DNA of 64,000 nt from SKKY01 sp965228015 (lineage in GTDB: Bacteria; Bacillota; Peptococcia; Peptococcales; SKKY01): contig OZ245787.1 in the NCBI GenBank assembly GCA_965228015.1, forward strand, positions 310,001 through 374,000, written 5' to 3'. Made by a program: the position numbers and the translations under genes. Shown here one piece after another: positions 58,460 through 64,000 of this stretch; the first letter of the stretch is position 1, and the number at the start of each line of letters is the position of its first letter. The notes under the pieces are model-generated. The model was given only the letters and a program-made list of their open reading frames with translations. It had not been told where the DNA came from and did not search any database.

Positions 58460-58507
58460 ATTAATACTATGAATTTCCACTGATTTTATATAAAATATAT
58501 ATGTTAT

Positions 58508-58582
58508 GCGTCCGTAGCTCAGTGGATAGAGTGCTGGCCTCCGGAGCCAGTTGCGCAGGTTCGATTCCTGCCGGGCGCACCA
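58508..58582 (+). tRNA. tRNA-Arg(CCG)
   Basis: The 75-base tRNA has acceptor GCGTCCG/CGGGCGC (with one G-U pair), D-arm GCTCAGTGGATAGAGT, anticodon stem CTGGC/GCCAG with loop CTCCGGA (CCG), T-arm AGGTTCGATTCCT and encoded CCA. It reads CGG, a codon expected to be rare in AT-rich DNA. Confidence 0.97.
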
Positions 58583-58606
58583 TTGATTTTAAGGAGGAAT
58601 AAAATT

Positions 58607-59851
58607 ATGAAAAGTATGATCAAGGACATTAACTTAGCTCCAGCAGGTCATAATAAGACAAACTGGGCAAAAGCCCATATGCCGGTAATGAATTTACTGG
58701 AAAAAGAATTTACAGCAAAACAGCCCTTTAAAGGCTTAAGAGTGGTAATTTGTCTTCACCTTGAAGCAAAAACAGCTTACATGGCTCAGGTTATTAAAAG
58801 TGGCGGGGCAGAGGTTTGTGTTTGCGCCAGCAATGCCTTATCTACTCAGGATGATGTAGTAGCAGCTCTTGTAGACAGTGGAATTACAGCCTTTGCAGTA
58901 CACGGGGCATCGGAAGAACTATACAATGAACATTTAGAAAATGCTATTAATTTCAAGCCTAATCTGTTAATTGATGATGGAGGAGATGTTACAGCCCTTC
59001 TTCATTCTAAATTTAAAGAATATCTTCCAGAATTAATTGGTGGCAACGAAGAAACAACAACAGGAATAGTAAGACTTAAAGCTTTAGAAGCTAATAAAGT
59101 TCTTGAAAAACCAATGATTGCAGTTAACGATGCTTACTGTAAGTATCTTTTCGACAACAGATATGGTACTGGCCAGTCCGTTTGGGACGGCATTAACAGA
59201 ACAACAAACCTGGTTATTGCCGGCAAGACTGCAGTAGTTGCAGGTTATGGCTGGTGTGGTAAAGGTGTGGCTATGAGAGCTAAAGGCCTTGGCGCAAAAG
59301 TTGTAGCAACAGAAATCGACCCAATTAAGGCAGCAGAAGCCTGGATGGATGGTTTTGAAGTTAAAAGCATGAAAGAAGCAGCTAAAGTTGGAGATGTTTT
59401 TGTTACTGTAACAGGAAACAAATATGTAATCGACAAAGAACATCTGGAAGTTATTAAAGATGGAGCAATTTTAAGCAATGCAGGACACTTTGATATTGAA
59501 GTATCAAAACCAGCTCTGGATGAACTAAGCACATCTAAAAAAACAGTAAGAAACAATATTGAAGAATATACTTTCAAAGATGGCCGTAAGATTTACTTAC
59601 TTGGAGAAGGCAGACTAGTTAACCTGGTTTGTGGTGACGGTCACCCTGCAGAAATAATGGATATGACTTTTGCTTTACAGTCACTGTCTCTGGAATATTT
59701 AGCAGAAAACAGAAATTTACCAGTTAAAGTTTACAATGTACCAGAAGAAATTGACAGAAGAGTAGCCGAGCTTATACTGGATTCTTTAGGATTAAAAATA
59801 GATAAACTAACAGCTGAACAGGAAGAATATCTTTCAAGCTGGCAGCTTTAA
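58607..59851 (+). CDS. ahcY: adenosylhomocysteinase (S-adenosyl-L-homocysteine hydrolase)
   Basis: AhcY splits S-adenosylhomocysteine into adenosine and homocysteine, recycling the by-product of methyltransferases such as TrmR and TrmL. The 414-residue protein has NAD-binding VVAGYGWCGKGVAMRAKGLGA, substrate motifs CLHLEAKTA and NDAYCKYLFDNRYGTGQS, and SNAGHFDIEV. AAGGAGG lies just before ATG 58607. The tRNA-Arg gene is 24 bases upstream and may share its promoter. A terminator follows. Confidence 0.96.
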   Translation: MKSMIKDINLAPAGHNKTNWAKAHMPVMNLLEKEFTAKQPFKGLRVVICLHLEAKTAYMAQVIKSGGAEVCVCASNALSTQDDVVAALVDSGITAFAVHGASEELYNEHLENAINFKPNLLIDDGGDVTALLHSKFKEYLPELIGGNEETTTGIVRLKALEANKVLEKPMIAVNDAYCKYLFDNRYGTGQSVWDGINRTTNLVIAGKTAVVAGYGWCGKGVAMRAKGLGAKVVATEIDPIKAAEAWMDGFEVKSMKEAAKVGDVFVTVTGNKYVIDKEHLEVIKDGAILSNAGHFDIEVSKPALDELSTSKKTVRNNIEEYTFKDGRKIYLLGEGRLVNLVCGDGHPAEIMDMTFALQSLSLEYLAENRNLPVKVYNVPEEIDRRVAELILDSLGLKIDKLTAEQEEYLSSWQL

Positions 59852-59859
59852 GCAAATAG

Positions 59860-59881
59860 CCCACCTAAAGGTGGGTTTTTT
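59860..59881 (+). terminator. intrinsic terminator after ahcY
   Basis: CCCACC-TAAA-GGTGGG followed by TTTTTT. The dinG ribosome binding site starts one base after the T-run. Confidence 0.9.
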
Positions 59882-59891
59882 GGAGGTAAAT

Positions 59892-61895
59892 TTGAGTACT
59901 TCATCAGAACAGTTACTAAACATAGAATCTCCTGATGTATTTTTTTCAGAAGATGGTTTATTAAAAAAAGAAAAAGCGGATTTTCAGCTTAGAGTTCAGC
60001 AAAAGGAAATGGCAGAAAAAGTATTTGAAGCTTTTTCCAAGGGGCAACATCTTTTTGCAGAAGCAGGAACAGGTACAGGTAAATCCTATGCCTATCTTTA
60101 CCCTGCAATAATTCAGGCAATGCTTCATGCTGAAAGAGTGGTTATTTCAACCCAGACTATTGCATTACAGGAACAGGTATATCTAAAAGATCTTCCTTAT
60201 CTTGAAAAGATCCTTGGTCTTTCCCTTAAAAAATCAATTGCCAAGGGTAGGGGAAACTACCTTTGCCTGAGAAAAGCTTTAATGAAAAGAAACGAAGAAA
60301 ATATGGAAGATACTGAAAAGGAATTCTTTGAGAAAATTAAAGAGTGGACTGACAAGAAAACAGATGGTGACAGGGAAGAGTTAAGCCTTACATACAAAGA
60401 ACGTTTTTTATGGCAAAAGGTGGCAGCAAGCTCTGAAGACTGTTTTGGACCCGCTTGCCATAAATATAAGGAATGCTATTACTTCAAACAAAAAAGAAAA
60501 ATAGAAAAAAGTTCAATTATTGTAACGAACCATTCTCTGTTAATCAGAGATCTAAAAATGAACAGTAAATTATTACCAGAATATAATTACCTGGTTTTAG
60601 ATGAAGGACATAACTTCTCCGACGAATTTATAAATCAGTACACAAATGAATATGACTTTAAAAAAGAAGGCTTCTACATTGATTTCCTTTACAAAAGCAG
60701 GAACAGTATCCTTAGAAGGTTGGAGAAAAACTTTTCTGAAAATATTTTTTACAAAGATCTTGCAATATATATAGACAGTTTGAAACTTTTACTTCCTGAG
60801 CTGGCAGAAAATTTAAAGGATAGAGCAGAATCCTTAAAAGAACAAAATACAGGCTATAATCCGGAAAAAAGAATAACCGAGGAATATTTTACTAGTGATG
60901 AATTTACAGAAATAACCGAGGGTATAAAATTACTACTAAAAGCTTTAAAAAAGGTCTGTGAACTTTTCTTTAAAATAACTCAGGCCCTTGAGGAAGAAGA
61001 TTTCTTTGAAGAAATATTTTTGGAAATTAAAATTGTTATTCAGATGTTAACAGAAAAAACTGCCATACTTACTGAATTTACAAAACCAAACTTTCATACA
61101 AATGTTTACTGGAAAAAAGATACATCTATGTATTCAGCTCCCCTGAATGTATCTGAAATAATAAATCGCACACTCTTTGTACTTAAAAAGTCAGTAATAG
61201 TTACCTCGGCTACACTTACAGTGAATAAAAAGTTTGATTTTATTATCAATTCTTTTGGGTTAGATAAAGAAGAGCTTCTTTTTGTTGAAGCCGGATCACC
61301 TTTTAATTTTAAAGAGCAGGCCAGATGTATGGTAGCGAGAGATGAAATATCTTTAAATGACATGATGGAATATATTGCAAACCTGGCAGAAAGATTTAAT
61401 GGGGGTAGTATGATTCTATTCACTAATCATGATTTCTTAAAAAAAACCTATTACTATCTTCTTGAAAGATATCCAGAGAGAATTATTCTGGCGGATGGTA
61501 TAAGTGGATCCCGAAGAAATATTCTAAAAGAGTTTCGTGCCTCAGAAAATTCAATTCTTTTAGGAGCAGACAGTTACTGGGAAGGAATTGACCTTGAGGG
61601 GGATAATTTAAATAATCTGGTAATGACTAAATTACCCTTTTTGCCTCCAAACCGTCCAGTGGTTGAAGCCACCTTGGAAAAAATAAGTGAAAAAGGCGGG
61701 AATAATTTTTATGATTACAGTGTTCCAAAGGCAGTCATAAAGTTCCGCCAGGGATTTGGAAGATTAATCAGAACAGAAAATGATAAAGGTAATTTTTATA
61801 TTCTTGATAACAGAATAGTAACCAAAAATTATGGTAAAATATTTCTTAATTCCATTCCTGAAATGGACAAATATTTGTTAAAAGTGTTAAACTAG
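59892..61895 (+). CDS. dinG: DinG-family ATP-dependent DNA helicase
   Basis: This XPD-like superfamily 2 helicase of 667 residues has Walker A EAGTGTGKSYAYL, a four-Cys iron-sulfur pattern (NYLCL, then CFGPAC and ECYYF), the DEGH box (LVLDEGHNFSD), and C-terminal motifs FTNHDF, GADSYWEGIDLEG and KFRQGFGRLIR. TTG 59892 is preferred because GGAGG is 5 bases upstream; it gives no exonuclease domain, unlike the long Bacillus form. It has no promoter visible apart from read-through. Confidence 0.93.
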   Translation: MSTSSEQLLNIESPDVFFSEDGLLKKEKADFQLRVQQKEMAEKVFEAFSKGQHLFAEAGTGTGKSYAYLYPAIIQAMLHAERVVISTQTIALQEQVYLKDLPYLEKILGLSLKKSIAKGRGNYLCLRKALMKRNEENMEDTEKEFFEKIKEWTDKKTDGDREELSLTYKERFLWQKVAASSEDCFGPACHKYKECYYFKQKRKIEKSSIIVTNHSLLIRDLKMNSKLLPEYNYLVLDEGHNFSDEFINQYTNEYDFKKEGFYIDFLYKSRNSILRRLEKNFSENIFYKDLAIYIDSLKLLLPELAENLKDRAESLKEQNTGYNPEKRITEEYFTSDEFTEITEGIKLLLKALKKVCELFFKITQALEEEDFFEEIFLEIKIVIQMLTEKTAILTEFTKPNFHTNVYWKKDTSMYSAPLNVSEIINRTLFVLKKSVIVTSATLTVNKKFDFIINSFGLDKEELLFVEAGSPFNFKEQARCMVARDEISLNDMMEYIANLAERFNGGSMILFTNHDFLKKTYYYLLERYPERIILADGISGSRRNILKEFRASENSILLGADSYWEGIDLEGDNLNNLVMTKLPFLPPNRPVVEATLEKISEKGGNNFYDYSVPKAVIKFRQGFGRLIRTENDKGNFYILDNRIVTKNYGKIFLNSIPEMDKYLLKVLN

Positions 61896-61925
61896 TACAG
61901 AAAATTTAGATCTGGAGTGTTTATT

Positions 61926-62441
61926 ATGAAAAATATCAGCATAAAAGCAATGATTCCCAACATGTTAACCACAGGAAACCTTTGGCTTGGGGTATTGGCA
62001 ATTATCTCGGCCCTTGAAGGTGACTTTAAAAAGGCCTGCATTTTTGTAATAGTTGCAGCTTTTTTAGATGGCGTGGACGGAAAAGCAGCCAGAAAACTAA
62101 ATGTATCTTCAGAATTTGGAAAAGAACTAGACTCATTATGTGATATGGTTTCCTTTGGAACAGCACCTGGAATACTTGCCTATACTTTCTTTCTTAATGA
62201 ACTGGGAGTAGCGGGATTAATTGTGTCGATATTGTTTATTACTGCAGGAGTTTTCCGCCTGGCAAGGTTCAATGTTTTAAATATAACAACTCACTTTATT
62301 GGTGTTCCAATAACAATTGCAGGTGGATTTTTAGCCCTTGTAATGTTAATAGGCAGTAATTTATCACCTTTAATAATAGCAGTTTTAACATTTGTTTTAT
62401 CCTACTTAATGGTTAGTAATATAAAAACACCAAAGTTTTAA
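61926..62441 (+). CDS. pssA: CDP-diacylglycerol--serine O-phosphatidyltransferase
   Basis: The 171-residue integral membrane enzyme has the CDP-alcohol phosphatidyltransferase motif: DGVDGKAARKL, then SEFGKELDSLCDMVSFG, preceded by PNMLTTGNLWLG and followed by VFRLARFN. It would make phosphatidylserine, the precursor of phosphatidylethanolamine; no psd gene is in view. ATG 61926 follows TGGAGTG by 6 bases. Confidence 0.9.
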   Translation: MKNISIKAMIPNMLTTGNLWLGVLAIISALEGDFKKACIFVIVAAFLDGVDGKAARKLNVSSEFGKELDSLCDMVSFGTAPGILAYTFFLNELGVAGLIVSILFITAGVFRLARFNVLNITTHFIGVPITIAGGFLALVMLIGSNLSPLIIAVLTFVLSYLMVSNIKTPKF

Positions 62442-62472
62442 CATTTTTTTGACAGGAGTTAAATTTAAAAAT

Positions 62473-63215
62473 ATGAATATCTTAGTTACAAATGATGATG
62501 GAATTTATTCCCAGGGCTTAAAAGTATTGGTAGATGAGGCATCTTCCTTTGGTGATGTATATGTAGCAGCTCCAATGGAAGAAAAAAGTGCCTGCAATCA
62601 TGGTATTACAGTTAGAAGCCTTATCAAAATATATAAAAAATCTTTATATGATCTTGCAGTGGAATCCTACGGAATCGAGGGAACCCCTGCAGATTGTGTA
62701 AAAATAGCTAAGCAGTTTTTAATAGAAGGGAAAATTGATTTGGTTCTTTCTGGAGTAAACAGAGGGGCTAATTTAGGGACAGATGTAATATATTCTGGTA
62801 CTGTAGCTGGGGCAACAGAAGGATATATTAATGGTATTGGTTCTATTGTTTTTTCAATTGACGGATCGAACATTACAAGTTATGAACTGGCAAAAAAGCA
62901 ATCAGGGATATAATCAGCGAGAAAATAATTAACAGGCAATCCAATGATCGTGTTTTGTACAATGTTAATATACCAAACATTTCTCCAAAAGAATTTCAAG
63001 GATACAATGGTACTCGATTAGGGCAAAGAGTTTATAATAATGAGTTTTTAAAAAGGCAGGATCCCTGGGGTAACGATTATTTTTGGCTTGGTAGAGGTGT
63101 TGTTTCAATTCCAGAAAATGATTTAGATTACGACACGGGAGCTGTAAATAATAACTATATTTCAGTGACGCCATTAAATGTAGATTTGACTGACTTTTCT
63201 CTTTTAAAAAAATAA
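62473..63215 (+). pseudogene. surE: 5'-nucleotidase SurE, single frameshift
   Basis: The N-terminal 147 residues (MNILVTNDDGIYSQGL, MEEKSACNHGIT, SGVNRGANLGTDVIYSGTV) include the DD and Asn metal ligands of SurE. The frame breaks at a run of six A near 62890-62895; with seven A it continues as AIRDIISEKIINRQSNDRVLYNVNIPN to the stop at 63213-63215, for a normal length of about 247 residues. Only one lesion is present, in a homopolymer, so a recent mutation or a sequence error are both possible. Confidence 0.85.
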
Positions 63216-63284
63216 TTATTAAAATTATAAAAAAATAGGTTCTTTGTCAAATGTTGGGGTAACCCAATTAGATTAGATTCCATG

Positions 63285-63315
63285 AGTACCGCATTGAAAA
63301 ATGCGGTACTTTTTT
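63285..63315 (+). terminator. terminator within the ISL3 end
   Basis: AGTACCGCATT and AATGCGGTACT form an 11-pair hairpin followed by TTTTTT on the + strand. It would stop host transcription from surE before it reaches the transposase gene in antisense. Confidence 0.8.
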
Positions 63316-63324
63316 AAATTGTTT

Positions 63325-64000
63325 TTAGTTCATTACGTGCATTATTCTGTTTTTGAATCTCCAAAAATTTCTTACACCATAAGCATTTCTTTTTAAAACC
63401 TTAATTTTGTTATTAACTCCTTCTGTATATCCGTTAGTATAAGTACAAGTAAATGAATTAAGAATATATTTCTGCCAGTTGAAAATGGTTCTGGAGCATT
63501 TATCGAATTCTTCAAGCTCACAGGACATAACAAACATATACCAGGCTTTCAAATTCTTTTTTGCACTTTCTAAATCACTGCTGTCAACAAAGTTATAAAA
63601 TTTTTCTTTTAACATATAAGCTTTTTGCAGTTTCTCAGAAGTAGCAAGCATAACGTTTACCTGGTCAATTTCTTCAGGAGTTAAATACTTCATTCTTTTT
63701 AAGAGAAGGGAGCGACTTCTTTTGAAATATCTTCGCCTTTCCTTGGCAAATTTCTTTTGCTCATCTTTCCTAATTCTTTCAAATGCCTAAGTGACCTGCC
63801 TAATGAAATGGAATTTATCGATAATGATAGTTGCATTTTTAAAATATGTTTCAGCAATATCCTTGTAAGGTTGCCACATATCCATAATGAAGTATTTTAC
63901 TTTATTCCTGTCATTGAATTTCCTGAAATAGTCCGATAAAATGTGTTGTTCTCTTCCGTGAAGAATATCAAGTACCTTCTTGTTTTAGGGATCAGTTAAT
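63325..64000 (-). pseudogene. ISL3 transposase, 3' part, with stop codons
   Basis: Read from the right edge leftward: DILHGREQHILSDYF, KYFIMDMWQPYKDIAETYF with the catalytic Asp, IIIDKFHFIRQV, then a TAG (where ISL3 transposases have a Trp before AFERIRK), then the open C-terminal 122 residues (MKYLTPEEIDQ to CTYTNGYTEGVNNKIKVLKR with the catalytic Glu). A further TAA lies near 63981-63986, before NKKVLDIL. At least two nonsense codons make this copy inactive. Confidence 0.82.

Larger units (their letters stand above)
63238..64000 (-). mobile_element. ISL3-family element, partial (runs off the window)
   Basis: The element begins with the ISL3-type terminal repeat GGTTCTTTGTCAAATGTTGG at 63238 and carries the C-terminal part of an ISL3 (IS204/IS1001/IS1165) transposase on the - strand. 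Its other end is beyond the window. Confidence 0.85.

Overview
The window is AT-rich, low-GC, Gram-positive-type DNA. Core gene order (yebC-ruvCAB-queA-tgt-yajC-secDF-recJ-rel-dtd; hisS-aspS; rarA-mnmA-alaS-ireB-ruvX-mltG-trmR) is that of Bacillota. The gene set (Trk potassium uptake with two tandem trkH, PduO-type adenosyltransferase, K/E-rich proteins) fits an anaerobic Halanaerobiales-like bacterium. That placement is an inference from gene content; no 16S gene is present. Almost everything is on the + strand; the exceptions are tRNA-Thr, tRNA-Asp and the ISL3 fragment at the right edge.

Layout: 1-1858 IS remnants (ISLre2 cut off by an IS3 element); 1861-2160 intergenic with a candidate small RNA; 2164-7613 yebC, ruvCAB, queA, tgt, yajC; 7623-9171 ISLre2; 9255-11351 secDF; 11423-22069 recJ, rel, dtd, adenosyltransferase, glyoxalase-II-like, hemZ, hisS, aspS; 22073-24880 ISLre2 with an IS3 nested inside; 24954-25562 csoR-trxA behind a recognisable CsoR operator; 25658-29290 two decayed signalling genes (diguanylate cyclase, chemoreceptor); 29367-40379 a housekeeping block from an SDR through aroK; 40376-40972 a broken lipoprotein; two tRNAs; 41308-49934 a beta-CASP nuclease, a putative glycoside hydrolase, trkA, trkH x2, fakA; 50010-57981 a decayed region in which a ylqG (FliK-like) pseudogene and a ylqH (FlhB-C-like) gene are separated by IS1182 and IS3 remnants and a small cargo block (DUF6508, GIY-YIG, NERD-HRDC), with ylqH itself split by ISLre2; 57986-63215 trmL, tRNA-Arg, ahcY, dinG, pssA and a frameshifted surE; 63238-64000 a partial ISL3 element.

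The main theme is genome decay beside an intact core. About 40 kb of housekeeping coding sequence has open frames, while nearly every accessory, motility or signalling gene and every transposase is broken. Frame breaks lie mostly at mononucleotide A or T runs, and the nonsense changes that can be polarised by comparing IS copies are G:C to A:T. The clearest puzzle is that all three IS3 copies share the same in-frame TGA and the same short A-run, and all four ISLre2 copies share one in-frame TGA. Either defective elements were amplified in trans, or these stops and frameshifts are bypassed. TGA is used as a normal stop by host genes here (recJ, mltG, trmR, aroK), so wholesale reassignment is unlikely.
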